Assembly: GCF_028807635.1 (NCBI RefSeq)
Contig: NZ_JARBAX010000002.1
Coordinates: 372,001-436,000, forward strand
DNA from: Streptomyces spiramyceticus
Lineage (GTDB): Bacteria > Actinomycetota > Actinomycetes > Streptomycetales > Streptomycetaceae
DNA length: 64,000 nucleotides
Direction of reading: 5' to 3'
A model generated the notes under the pieces. The model was not told the origin of the DNA. It saw only the letters and a list, made by a program, of their open reading frames with translations, and did not search any database. The position numbers and the translations under genes were made by a program. Below, piece by piece: positions 43,367-52,346 of the stretch (positions are counted from its first letter, which is position 1; every line of letters starts with the position of its first letter).

Positions 43367-44512
43367 ATGCCTCCCGCGCCCGTCACATCCGATGCGCCCA
43401 CGCCCTTCACCGCCGACGTCTACCGCGAACGTATGGCCCGCGCCGCACAGTCGGCCGCCGACGCCGGGCTCGACGGCGTACTCGTCGCCCCGGGGCCCGA
43501 TCTCGTCCACCTCACCGGCTACCGGCCCGTCGCCACCGAGCGGCTGACCCTCCTCGTCCTGTCCGCGAAACAGGAACACGAACCGGTCCTGGTCGTGCCG
43601 ACCCTCGAAGCCCCCGACGCCGAACAGGCCGTCGGAGCCCCCGCGCTCGCCCTGCGCGACTGGACCGACGGCAAGAGTCCGTACGAGGCCACCGCGCCCC
43701 TCCTCGCCGCCGACGGCCGCTTCGGGATCAGCGACAACACCTGGGCGATGCATCTGCTCGGGCTCCAGAAGGAGCTGCCGGGCACCTCGTACGTATCGCT
43801 GACCGAGGCGCTGCCCATGCTGCGGGCCGTCAAGGACGCGGCCGAACTGGCCCGGCTCGAAGCGGCGGGCGCGGCGGCGGACGCGACGTACGAGGAGATC
43901 GTCAAGGTACGTTTCTCCGGGCGGCGCGAGTCCGAGGTCGCCGCCGAACTCGCCCACCTGCTCACCCAGTTCGGGCACGAACAGGTCGACTTCACGGTCG
44001 TCGGCAGCGGCCCGAACGGCGCCAACCCGCACCACGAGGCCGGCCTGCGCGTCATCGAGGAGGGCGACATGGTGGTACTCGACTTCGGCGGCCTCAAGCA
44101 CGGGTACGGCTCCGACACCTCCCGGACGGTCCACGTCGGCCCCCCGACCGCCGAGGAGCAGCGCGTCCATGACGTCGTACGGGAGGCACAGCAGGCGGCG
44201 TTCGAGGCGGTGCGGCCGGGGATCGCGTGTCAGGAGGTGGACCGGGTGGCGCGCGCGGTCATCACGGAGGCCGGGTACGGCGAGCGGTTCATCCACCGCA
44301 CCGGACACGGAATCGGCGTGACCACGCACGAACCGCCGTACATGGTCGAGGGCGAGCGGCAGCCGCTCGTACCCGGCATGTGCTTCTCCATCGAGCCCGG
44401 CATCTACCTCCCGGGCCGCTTCGGCGTACGCATCGAGGACATCGTGACCGTCACGGAGGACGGCGGCCGGCGTCTCAACACCACCGCGCGCGAGCTGGCC
44501 GTCGTCGGCTGA
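43367..44512 (+). CDS. M24 family metallopeptidase (Xaa-Pro aminopeptidase/PepQ-like)
   Basis: The 381-residue protein has a creatinase-like N-terminal domain (VYRERMARAAQSAADAGLDG) and a pita-bread catalytic domain. The two-metal ligands are present: the first Asp in MVVLDFGG, the second in YGSDTSRTVHVG, His in HRTGHGIGV, Glu in CFSIEPGIYLPG and Glu in RIEDIVTV. It would remove N-terminal residues before proline or cleave Xaa-Pro dipeptides in the cytosol. ATG at 43367 follows CAGGATGAAGCC; a longer frame upstream overlaps the kinase gene and is not used. Confidence 0.92.
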   Translation: MPPAPVTSDAPTPFTADVYRERMARAAQSAADAGLDGVLVAPGPDLVHLTGYRPVATERLTLLVLSAKQEHEPVLVVPTLEAPDAEQAVGAPALALRDWTDGKSPYEATAPLLAADGRFGISDNTWAMHLLGLQKELPGTSYVSLTEALPMLRAVKDAAELARLEAAGAAADATYEEIVKVRFSGRRESEVAAELAHLLTQFGHEQVDFTVVGSGPNGANPHHEAGLRVIEEGDMVVLDFGGLKHGYGSDTSRTVHVGPPTAEEQRVHDVVREAQQAAFEAVRPGIACQEVDRVARAVITEAGYGERFIHRTGHGIGVTTHEPPYMVEGERQPLVPGMCFSIEPGIYLPGRFGVRIEDIVTVTEDGGRRLNTTARELAVVG

Positions 44513-44536
44513 GGCCGAGGCTGAGGCCGAGTCCGG

Positions 44537-44700
44537 TTCGGCTCCCAGCCGCGCCGGCGCGCAACGTCCAGGGAGCGCTGGAGCTGTGAAGCGGTCACGT
44601 TGCCCGCGCCGATGTAGCGCACCTTGCCCGCCTTCACCAGCGTGTCCAGAGCGTGTCCAGCGTCGAGAGCGTGGAGCGCACTCCAAGGCAAGAGGTCATA
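44537..44700 (-). pseudogene. Aldo/keto reductase fragment
   Basis: On the minus strand one open frame reads ALDTLVKAGKVRYIGAGNV then TASQLQRSLDVARRRGWE, which is the unmistakable strand-helix region of aldo/keto reductases that precedes the NADPH site. Before it a degraded YDLLPWSALHALDAG marks the substrate-binding DLxxxH region with a small tandem duplication. Nothing before or after it in this window matches the rest of the enzyme (about 300 residues). It is a gene remnant wedged between the M24 peptidase and treZ; its 5' side abuts the treZ stop. Confidence 0.65.
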
Positions 44701-46450
44701 CGCTCGCGGGGCCCAGTACGACGCAGGACTCGGGCGGCAGGCGCAGCTGCCCGTCGGGGCCGGGCGGCGTGACCGGCTCCCAGGCCGCCAGTACGACGCT
44801 GCGGCCATTGCGGCCGAGTGCGATCGTGGCAGGCTCCTTCGACAGGTTCACCGCTACCCGGACGTCGCCGCGCCGGTATGCCACCCAGCGCGCCGCCTCG
44901 TCGTACGCGACCTTCACCGCGGCCAGGTCAGGGTCGGCGAGGTCGGGCCGCTCACGGCGCAGGGTGATCAACTCGCGGTACCAGGCGAGGATCCGCGCGT
45001 GCGGCGCGACCGCCGGCTCCGACCAGTCGAGGCAGGAGCGCTCCCTGGTGCGCGGATCCTGCGGATCGGGGATGTCTTCCTCGGCCCATCCGTGCGCGGC
45101 GAACTCCCGGCGCCTGCCTGCCCGTACGGCCTGGGCGAGCTCCGGATCGGTGTGGTCGGTGAAGAACTGCCAGGGCGTGCGGGCCGCCCACTCCTCACCC
45201 ATGAACAGCATCGGCGTGAAGGGGCCGGTGAGGACGAGGGTGGCGGCGCAGGCGAGCAGCCCGGGGGAGAGGGTCGCCGAAAGCCGGTCCCCGAGCGCCC
45301 TGTTGCCGACCTGGTCGTGGGTCTGGGAGTACGCGAGGAAGCGGTGCGCCGGGGTCTTCGTACGGTCCACGGGGCGGCCGTGGGTGCGGCCCCGGAAGGT
45401 CGAGTACGTACCGTCGTGGAAGAAGACGTGGGTCAGGGTCTTGGCGAGCGCGTCGATCGGTGCGCGGGCGAAGTCGGCGTAATAGCCCTGGGACTCGCCG
45501 GTCAGGGTGGTGTGCAGAGCGTGGTGGAAGTCGTCGTTCCACTGGGCGTGCAGACCCAGCCCGCCCGCCTCGCGCGGGGTCGTTGTCCGCGGGTCGCACA
45601 GATCGGACTCGGCGATCAGGAACAGCGGCCTGCCGGTCTCGGCCGCGAGCGAGTCCACGGCCGTGGACAGCTCTTCGAGGAAGGTCAGAGCGCGCGTGTC
45701 GGCGAGGGCGTGGACCGCGTCGAGCCGCAGCCCGTCGATGCGGTAGTCGCGCAGCCACGCGAGCGCGCTGTCGAGAAGATACGTACGGACCTCGTCGGAT
45801 CCCGGGGCGTCGAGATTGACGGCCGAGCCCCAGGGGGTGTGATGGGTGTCGGTGAAGTACGGACCGAAGAGGGGCAGGTAATTGCCGGAGGGGCCGAGGT
45901 GGTTGTGCACCACGTCGAGCACGACACCGATGCCCAGGCCGTGCGCGGTGTCGACAAAGCGCTTCAGTCCTTCCGGCCCGCCGTACGGCTCGTGCACGGC
46001 CCACAGCGACACGCCCTCGTACCCCCACCCGTGAGTGCCGGGGAACGGGCATACGGGCATCAGCTCGACATGGGTGATGCCGAGCTCCGCCAGATGGCCG
46101 AGCCGGCGGGCGGCGGCGTCGAAGGTGCCCTCCGGGGTGTACGTACCGATGTGCAGCTCGTAGAGGACCGCACCCGGCAGCGGTCGTCCCCTCCAACCGC
46201 CGGTCCACGCGAAGGTGTTGTGGTCCACGACCGCGCTGAGCCCGTCGGGTCCTTCGGGCTGGCGACGCGAGCGCGGGTCGGGCAGCACATGCCCGTCGTC
46301 GAGTACGAATCCGTAGCGGTCGCCGTCGTCCGCCTCGGCCTCGGCGGTCCACCACCCGTCCCGGCCCGGATCGCGCTCCATCGCATGGGTCTCGCCCCCC
46401 AGCCGGAGCGCGACCCGGTCGGCCTGTGGTGCCCACACCTCGAAAAGCAC
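44696..46450 (-). CDS. treZ: Malto-oligosyltrehalose trehalohydrolase
   Basis: The 584-residue GH13 enzyme has an N-terminal E-set domain (LFEVWAPQADRVALRLGG), the (beta/alpha)8 barrel with DVVHNHLGPSGNY, the nucleophile region GLRLDAVHAL, the acid in LFLIAESDL and THDQVGNR, and the trehalohydrolase mark LFMGEEWAARTPWQFFTDH. It releases trehalose from the trehalosyl end made by TreY. A GTG start at 46450 (MLFEVWAPQ) follows GAGAGGGG. It acts with treY and treX on the same strand 3-8 kb away. The pathway makes trehalose from glycogen or maltodextrin. Confidence 0.95.
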   Translation of the reverse strand: MLFEVWAPQADRVALRLGGETHAMERDPGRDGWWTAEAEADDGDRYGFVLDDGHVLPDPRSRRQPEGPDGLSAVVDHNTFAWTGGWRGRPLPGAVLYELHIGTYTPEGTFDAAARRLGHLAELGITHVELMPVCPFPGTHGWGYEGVSLWAVHEPYGGPEGLKRFVDTAHGLGIGVVLDVVHNHLGPSGNYLPLFGPYFTDTHHTPWGSAVNLDAPGSDEVRTYLLDSALAWLRDYRIDGLRLDAVHALADTRALTFLEELSTAVDSLAAETGRPLFLIAESDLCDPRTTTPREAGGLGLHAQWNDDFHHALHTTLTGESQGYYADFARAPIDALAKTLTHVFFHDGTYSTFRGRTHGRPVDRTKTPAHRFLAYSQTHDQVGNRALGDRLSATLSPGLLACAATLVLTGPFTPMLFMGEEWAARTPWQFFTDHTDPELAQAVRAGRRREFAAHGWAEEDIPDPQDPRTRERSCLDWSEPAVAPHARILAWYRELITLRRERPDLADPDLAAVKVAYDEAARWVAYRRGDVRVAVNLSKEPATIALGRNGRSVVLAAWEPVTPPGPDGQLRLPPESCVVLGPASV

Positions 46451-46646
46451 TGGCGGCCCCTCTCGTCGACGATGCCGCCCACCATGGTGCGTCAGGAGAG
46501 GGTGATCCGCTCGTACATCACCACTTCCGCGTCACTTCAAGTCGGCCCCCTGAGCGGTGCGAGCGCACGGACCACTGTAATGATCTTGTGGCATCGGTCG
46601 GGGTCTTTCTGGACACTTGAGCCTGGTCGGACCGACAATCAGCTTT

Positions 46647-47195
46647 GTGACGTCCTCCTTCGAGTTCCACACGTATCCCGCGCGGCTGTCCGACGCCGAG
46701 CGCGATCGTGCCCTCGGGATGCTCAGAGAAGGGGCGGCCCAGGGCAAGTTGTCGCACGACACCTTCGTGCGCCGCATGGAACTCGCCCTCACCGCCCGCA
46801 GGTCCGACGAACTGGCCGTGCTCACCGCCGACCTGGAGACCGACGGCCGCTGGTCGCGGGCGCTGTTCGCCGCGGTGGGACGCGCATCGGCCTTCTCCGT
46901 GAGGCTGCGCAGGGCGTGGCAGTCGGAGCGGCTGCCGAAGCTGCTGTTCCCCGTACCCGGACCGTATCCGCTGCGCATCGGGCGTGATCCGGCGAACGGA
47001 CTGCGGCTCAGCCACGAGACGGTCTCGCGCGTGCACGCCGAACTGTCGGCGCAGGGCGACAGGTGGATCCTGCGCGACCTCGGCTCGACCAACGGGACGT
47101 CCGTCAACGGGCGCCGGGTCACGGGAGCCGTGCTGGTACGGGACGGGGACCAGGTGAGTTTCGGGCGGATGAGCTTCCGGCTCTCCTCGCGCTGA
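46647..47195 (+). CDS. DUF1707-FHA domain protein
   Basis: The 182-residue protein has an N-terminal DUF1707 (SHOCT-like) domain with RLSDAERDRALGMLREGAAQ and RRMELALTARRSDELAVLTAD, and a C-terminal FHA domain (about 115-182) with IGRDPANGLRLSHETVSRVH, LRDLGSTNGTSVNG and GDQVSFGRMSFRL. FHA domains bind phosphothreonine peptides, so it may be a target or adaptor of a Ser/Thr kinase such as PknB. A GTG at 46647 (MTSSFEF) is chosen; TTG at 46617 is possible. It lies inside the tre block but in opposite direction, so it is not part of trehalose synthesis. Confidence 0.88.
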   Translation: MTSSFEFHTYPARLSDAERDRALGMLREGAAQGKLSHDTFVRRMELALTARRSDELAVLTADLETDGRWSRALFAAVGRASAFSVRLRRAWQSERLPKLLFPVPGPYPLRIGRDPANGLRLSHETVSRVHAELSAQGDRWILRDLGSTNGTSVNGRRVTGAVLVRDGDQVSFGRMSFRLSSR

Positions 47196-47210
47196 GCCGG
47201 GGGTCTTCCC

Positions 47211-47250
47211 GCAGCCGGGGTGGGGTTAACCGCAGAAGAGCCCCGGCTGC
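47211..47250. terminator. Inverted repeat between FHA and MMPL genes
   Basis: GCAGCCGGGG and CCCCGGCTGC are perfect 10-bp reverse complements separated by 20 bases. The structure starts 15 bp after the FHA stop and could end that transcript. No T run follows, so the call is only moderate. Confidence 0.5.
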
Positions 47251-47325
47251 TGGCACCAGTGACCGCTATGCACCGAACCAGGACGCTGATCAAGAAGAGA
47301 CAAGCGTCCTGGGGAGGGAACCGCA

Positions 47326-49491
47326 ATGGCGGTCAGAGGTCAGCCGGTCACCGTCGGAATCGCGCGATGGTGCGCCACACATCCATGGCGGGCCATCGTC
47401 GGCTGGCTGCTGTTTCTCGTCGTGTGCGTCGGTGCGGGCAGCGCGGTGGGGACGAACAAGGGGCAGTTCTCCGACTTCTGGATCGGTGAGGCGGGGCGGG
47501 CCGAGGCCATCGCCGCCGACGCCGGGCTCACGCCCCCGCCCGTCGAGCGCGTGCTGATCACGGCGGACCGCGGAAAGGGGGGCAAGCCCGGCGCCGCCGC
47601 CGAAGACGCCGCGCGTGACGTGCAGCGGCGGATGAAGGACCTGCCCGCCGTCGTCTCGGTCGCCGGGCCGAAGGCCGCGCGGAACGGCTCCGCGCTCATG
47701 GTCGCCGTCACCCTGCGCGGCGACAAGGAGACCGCCAAGAAGGACGTCGACGCGCTGCTGAAGCAGACGGAGGCGGTACGGAGCGAGCACCGGGACCTGC
47801 GGATCGAGCAGACCGGCAGCGCGTCCCTCTCCAACGGGGTCAACGACAAACAGGGCCAGGACCTTCAGCGGACCGAGGCGATCAGCCTGCCGGTCACCTT
47901 CATCATCCTGTTCGTCGTCTTCGGGGCGGTCCTCGCAGCCGGCATCCCGGTGATTCTCGCGGTCTTCGCCTTCGCCGGCGCGGTGGGCCTCTACAGCCTC
48001 GCGTCCTGGATCACACCCGACGCGGGCGGCGCGGCGCTCAGCGTCATCTTCATGATGGGCATGGCCGTCGGCGTCGACTACTCGCTCTTCTATCTCAAGC
48101 GGGCCCGCGAGGAGCGCGAGCGTACGGGTGGCACGATCAGCCACGCCGCAGCCGTCGAACTGGCCGCCGCCACCTCGGGCCGGGCCATCTTCGACTCGGG
48201 TCTTGCCGTCGCTTTCGCACTCGGCGGCCTCTACCTGATGGACGACGTGATCTTCTCGTCGATCGCCTCCGGGGCGATCCTGGTCACCCTCGTCGCGGTG
48301 GCAGGATCGCTGACCGTACTGCCCGCGCTGCTCGCCAGGCTCGGGCACCGTACGGACGGCCGCCGGGGCAGGCGCCGCACGGCTCGCCGCGCCCCGGAGC
48401 AGAGCCGGATGTGGTCCGCCATGCTGCGGCCGGTCATGCGCAGGCCGCTCGTCACGCTGCTCGTCGGTCTCGCCGCCACGGCGGCCCTCGCCCTGCCCAC
48501 GCTCGGCATGAAGCTCGGCACCGAGGGCAAGGACACGTTCCCCGACAGCGTGGCCGCCGTGGCGACGTACGAGCGTCTGACGGCCGCCTATCCGGCCGAC
48601 GGGATCGCCCACCTCGTTCTCGTACGGTCCGACGCGGCCCATGCGGAGCAGGCGAAGGCCGCCCTGCGGAAGCTCGCCGACCGGACCAGGGGCAATGAAC
48701 TCTTCGCTCAGGACGGGGCGCCGCAGTTGCGCACCTCGCAGGACGGGCGCGCGGCGATGCTGACCCTGCCCGTCCCCTACGCCGAGAACGGCCCCGAGGC
48801 GGACCGCTCCCTGGCACTGCTGCGCGACGAGCTCCTGCCGGCGACCGTCGGCAAGGTGGCCGGCACCGAGGCGGCCGTCAGCGGGGAAATCGCCTACGGC
48901 GCGGACTACGCGGCACACCAGGAGGAGCGGCTGCCCTGGGTGATCCTCTTCGTGTCGCTGACGACGCTGGCCATCACGTACGCCGCCTTCCGGTCCGTCG
49001 TCATGGCCGTGCTGAGCGTGCTGCTCAACCTGGCCGCCGTGATGGTCTCCTGGGGTGCGCTGACCCTGGTCTTCCAGGGCACCTGGGCGGAAGGGCCGCT
49101 CGGTTTCGACTCCACCGGATTCGTCGGATCGCGTACGCCGCTGATGGTCTTCGCCATCCTGGTCGGCCTCTCCACCGACTACCAGATCTTCGTGGTCAGC
49201 CGGATCAAGGAAGCCGTCCGGCGCGGCATACCGACCCGCGAGGCCGTGGTGGACGGAATCGCCGGCTCCGCGAGCGTCGTCACCAGCGCCGCCGTCATCA
49301 TGGTGTCGGTCTTCGTCAGCTTCCTCTTCATCGACCGCATCGAGATGAAGCAGATCGCCGTGGGCCTCACGGTGGCAGTGCTGTTCGACGCTGTGGTGCT
49401 GCGGGCGCTGATCCTGCCGTCGGCGATGGCGCTGCTCGGAGACAGCTGCTGGTGGTCGCCGTGGAGCGCCGCGCCGGGGCGCAGGACTTAG
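47326..49491 (+). CDS. MMPL/RND-family membrane transporter
   Basis: The 721-residue protein has two repeats of one membrane helix, a large extracellular domain and a five-helix bundle. Family marks are MMGMAVGVDYSLFYLKRAREE (residues about 240-260, with the proton-relay Asp and Tyr) and the equivalent second-half AILVGLSTDYQIFVVSRIKE. It matches MmpL/SCO-type exporters of lipids or hydrophobic compounds. ATG at 47326 has a strong GGGGAGGGAACCGCA site. The short intergenic region upstream holds no regulator. Cargo is unknown. Confidence 0.93.
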   Translation: MAVRGQPVTVGIARWCATHPWRAIVGWLLFLVVCVGAGSAVGTNKGQFSDFWIGEAGRAEAIAADAGLTPPPVERVLITADRGKGGKPGAAAEDAARDVQRRMKDLPAVVSVAGPKAARNGSALMVAVTLRGDKETAKKDVDALLKQTEAVRSEHRDLRIEQTGSASLSNGVNDKQGQDLQRTEAISLPVTFIILFVVFGAVLAAGIPVILAVFAFAGAVGLYSLASWITPDAGGAALSVIFMMGMAVGVDYSLFYLKRAREERERTGGTISHAAAVELAAATSGRAIFDSGLAVAFALGGLYLMDDVIFSSIASGAILVTLVAVAGSLTVLPALLARLGHRTDGRRGRRRTARRAPEQSRMWSAMLRPVMRRPLVTLLVGLAATAALALPTLGMKLGTEGKDTFPDSVAAVATYERLTAAYPADGIAHLVLVRSDAAHAEQAKAALRKLADRTRGNELFAQDGAPQLRTSQDGRAAMLTLPVPYAENGPEADRSLALLRDELLPATVGKVAGTEAAVSGEIAYGADYAAHQEERLPWVILFVSLTTLAITYAAFRSVVMAVLSVLLNLAAVMVSWGALTLVFQGTWAEGPLGFDSTGFVGSRTPLMVFAILVGLSTDYQIFVVSRIKEAVRRGIPTREAVVDGIAGSASVVTSAAVIMVSVFVSFLFIDRIEMKQIAVGLTVAVLFDAVVLRALILPSAMALLGDSCWWSPWSAAPGRRT

Positions 49492-49567
49492 GGCGCGGCG
49501 GGCGAGTATTTCCCCTACCCGCCCCTTCCCGAGACTGGGGGGCAAGCCCCCAGGCCCCCGGACGCGC

Positions 49568-49624
49568 TTGAGGAGCGGGGTCTGGGGCAGCGCCCCCCGC
49601 GGCGGCAGCCGCAAATGTCACAGC
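49568..49624. repeat. Dispersed intergenic repeat, copy 2
   Basis: The segment reads TTGAGGAGCGGGGTCTGGGG, a CAGCGCCCCCC arm, GCGGCGGCAGCCGC and AAATGTCACAGC, almost identical to 42531-42590. It is nested in a larger inverted arrangement: CCCCTACCCGCCCCTTCCC at 49512-49530 and its complement GGGAAGGGGCGGGTAGGGG at 49626-49644. Together they could form an extended cruciform or a terminator between MMPL and treY, which converge here. Confidence 0.75.
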
Positions 49625-49680
49625 CGGGAAGGGGCGGGTAGGGGAAAGAAAAGCTGGTGGGGCGGCACGACGCGCGCCCC

Positions 49681-52059
49681 CTACGGCTCCTCTCCTCCCA
49701 CCCGGCTCAGGAGCGCCACCGGGCGTGTCGCGAAGAGTTCCGCCGCCCGCACCACCCCACCGCCGCTGAACTCCCGCCCCGGCGCCAGCACATCACCCCA
49801 CCGTCCTTCCGGCAGCACCAGCTCCGTATCGCGCCAGCCGCCCGCCTCCGCCAGCCGCAGTGAGAGCCGGGTGACGGCCGTTACGGCCTCCCCGGAGCGG
49901 CAGAAGGACACGCAGTGGCCGGCCGCCGGGCCCACCGCCGTCAGCGGTGTGTACGTACCCGTCTCACCGAACGCGTCCGGGCGCCCGCGCCGCAGCCGCA
50001 GAGCCGCCTGTGTCACCGCGTATTTCTCACTGGACAGGCCGTGGGGCGACGCCGGGACGGTGAAGCCGACCGGGCGCCGGTTGTCGGGGTCCACCAGCGC
50101 GCGGAACTCCCGCTCTGTGCCCTGGTAGAGATCCGGCACGCCCGGCATGGTCAGATGGACCAGCGTGGCCCCCAGCACATTGGCCCGTACGTGCGGATCG
50201 AGCTCCCGCGCGAACGCCGCCACCGCTTCGAACGGCGGCCCCGCAGGTCCCGCCGCCACGAAGTCGGCCACCGCCTGCTCGTACGCCTGGTCCTGCTCCG
50301 TCCAGCTGGTGTGCAGCCCCGCCTCCCTCACGGCCTTGAGCAGCGCAGGCGTCAGCCTCTGCGCGTCGGGCGTGCCGAAGCCTAGGGCGGTCTGCCAGGC
50401 TGTCCAGGCCAGATGCGGATCGGGGGCGGGTACAGCGGTCCCCTCGGCCAGCTGCCGCATCAGCCCAGCCCACTGTCCGGGGCACTCGGACAGCACAGCG
50501 ATACGGGCCCTGACGTCCGCGCTGCGCTTCGTGTCGTGCGTGGACAGCACGGTGCCGGTGCCCGGCCAGTCGCGCGCCAGCCGGGCGCAGAAGGCGTGGA
50601 AGTCCTCCGGGCTCACCCAGGGCGTGCCCGGATCCCCGCCCACCTCGTTCGCCGAGATCAGCGGCACGTACCGGTAGAAGGCCGTGTCCTCCACCGACTT
50701 CGCGCGCAGCGCCGAAGCCGTCTGCGCGAAGCGCGCACAGAAGGCCGATTGGTCGGGGCCCGGACCCAGCCTCCCCAGCGCCAGATCCCGCACCAGATCG
50801 ACGACCGACGCCTCCTCCCGTACGGCGAACCCCTCCTTCACCTGCCGCACGGCCGCCACCGGTACAGCGGCCTCCGCGCTCTCGGGACAGGGCCCGCCCG
50901 CCGTCACGTACGGCCGGTACACCGGCACCCGCACCAGCAGCTCCCGCACCGCCGCGCGCAGCGCCCACGGCGCGTGGTCGCCCAGCGCCGGATCCGCCGC
51001 GCAGATGCGCTCCGCCGTACGGACCAGGAAGTCGGTCTCGGCGGCCAGCTCATGGGTGAGCACCCGGTACGCGGCCCTGCGCACCGTCGCCTCCCAGTAG
51101 CCGCCCCGGTCACCCGTCGGGCCCGCGAAGTCCCGGTAGTGGCGGAGCAGTTCCCCCGCTCCTGCGGGGTCGGTGAAGAGCCCGTCGATCCGGTACAGCG
51201 CGTCGTATCCCGTCGTACCGGCGACCGGCCACTCCGCCGGCAGCTGCTCGCGCCCCGTAAGGATCTTCTCGACGACGGTCCAGCGGCCGCCGACCGCCTC
51301 CCCGAGCTGCCGCAGATACGCCTCGGGATCGGCGAGCCCGTCCGGGTGATCGATGCGCAGCCCGTCCAGCACACCCTCCCGTACGAGATCGAGGACCTTC
51401 GCGTGCGAGGCCGCGAAGACCTCCGGGTCTTCCACCCGGACGCCGATCAGCTCGGAGATCGTGAAGAAGCGCCGGTAGTTGAGCTCGGTCCGCGCCAGCC
51501 GCCACCACCCGAGCCGGTACCACTGGGCATTGAGCAGCTCGGGCAGCGGCAGCCGCGCCGTGCCCTCGCGCAGCGGGAACGCGTGGTCGTAGTAGCGCAG
51601 GACGTCGCCGTCGACCGTCAGCGCGTCCAGTTCGTCACCGATCCGGTGGGCCAGCACGGGCAGCAGCACCTTGCCGCCGCCCGCCTCCCAGTCGATGTCG
51701 AACCATCGGGCGTACGGCGACCCCGGTCCCTCCCTGAGTACCTCCCACAGTGGCCGGTTGAGACTCTCCGGAGCCGGTACGGCCATATGGTTCGGCACGA
51801 TGTCCAGGACCAGGCCGAGGCCGTGCGAGCGTGCCGTGCGCGACAGCGCGCGCAGGCCCTTCTCGCCGCCGAGCTCAGCCCGCACGCGTGCGTGGTCCAC
51901 GACGTCGTACCCGTGCTGAGAGCCGGGCACGGCTTCCAGTACCGGCGAAAGATGCAGGTGCGAGACACCGAGTGCGGCCAGATGGGGCACCGCCTCCTCG
52001 GCCGCGGAGAAGGGGAAGTCGGAGCTGAGCTGCAGACGATAGGTGGCGGTGGGCGTCAT
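49681..52059 (-). CDS. treY: Maltooligosyl trehalose synthase
   Basis: The 792-residue GH13 enzyme begins TPTATYRLQLSSDFPFSAAE, the characteristic TreY start. It holds SPVLEAVPGSQHGYDVVDHA, DIVPNHMAVPAPES, GLRIDHPDGLADPEAYLRQL (nucleophile Asp), VVEKILTGREQLP (acid Glu), LSTHDTKRSADVRARI and TMPGVPDLYQGTE. It isomerises the reducing-end alpha-1,4 bond of maltodextrin to alpha,alpha-1,1, making the substrate for TreZ. ATG at 52059 is chosen because it gives the canonical N-terminus, although no clear ribosome site precedes it. treX lies upstream on the same strand. Confidence 0.95.
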   Translation of the reverse strand: MTPTATYRLQLSSDFPFSAAEEAVPHLAALGVSHLHLSPVLEAVPGSQHGYDVVDHARVRAELGGEKGLRALSRTARSHGLGLVLDIVPNHMAVPAPESLNRPLWEVLREGPGSPYARWFDIDWEAGGGKVLLPVLAHRIGDELDALTVDGDVLRYYDHAFPLREGTARLPLPELLNAQWYRLGWWRLARTELNYRRFFTISELIGVRVEDPEVFAASHAKVLDLVREGVLDGLRIDHPDGLADPEAYLRQLGEAVGGRWTVVEKILTGREQLPAEWPVAGTTGYDALYRIDGLFTDPAGAGELLRHYRDFAGPTGDRGGYWEATVRRAAYRVLTHELAAETDFLVRTAERICAADPALGDHAPWALRAAVRELLVRVPVYRPYVTAGGPCPESAEAAVPVAAVRQVKEGFAVREEASVVDLVRDLALGRLGPGPDQSAFCARFAQTASALRAKSVEDTAFYRYVPLISANEVGGDPGTPWVSPEDFHAFCARLARDWPGTGTVLSTHDTKRSADVRARIAVLSECPGQWAGLMRQLAEGTAVPAPDPHLAWTAWQTALGFGTPDAQRLTPALLKAVREAGLHTSWTEQDQAYEQAVADFVAAGPAGPPFEAVAAFARELDPHVRANVLGATLVHLTMPGVPDLYQGTEREFRALVDPDNRRPVGFTVPASPHGLSSEKYAVTQAALRLRRGRPDAFGETGTYTPLTAVGPAAGHCVSFCRSGEAVTAVTRLSLRLAEAGGWRDTELVLPEGRWGDVLAPGREFSGGGVVRAAELFATRPVALLSRVGGEEP

Positions 52060-52346
52060 GCGAACGTACGTACCCGAATTGGCGGCTTCTGTGTCATCGG
52101 CCCATGCGTCCGTGTCCTGACACCACATTACGTTCGCCCGATGTCAGGAACTCTTCGCACGTATCGCAAGGTGTCGGCGGCCCGCTGGTGGGCCGAACGG
52201 CCGACCGCCACGGCCGGCGCACCCTCCTGTCCTTCGAAGGCATCCTCGACGAGGTGTCGTACGAGCCTGCCCGGCGCGGTGTACGCCCTGCGCACTGTGC
52301 GCGGTCCTCGCCTGGGCCACCCGCCCCGCCACGGCACAGAAACCGC
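52060..52346. other. Gap between treY and treX without a supported gene
   Basis: Short open frames exist in both directions, for example a minus-strand frame ending RYVRRVPDIGRT with moderately high G/C at third positions, but none has a recognisable family, ribosome site or start. The stretch may hold a decayed gene or the treY promoter; nothing more can be supported. Confidence 0.4.
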
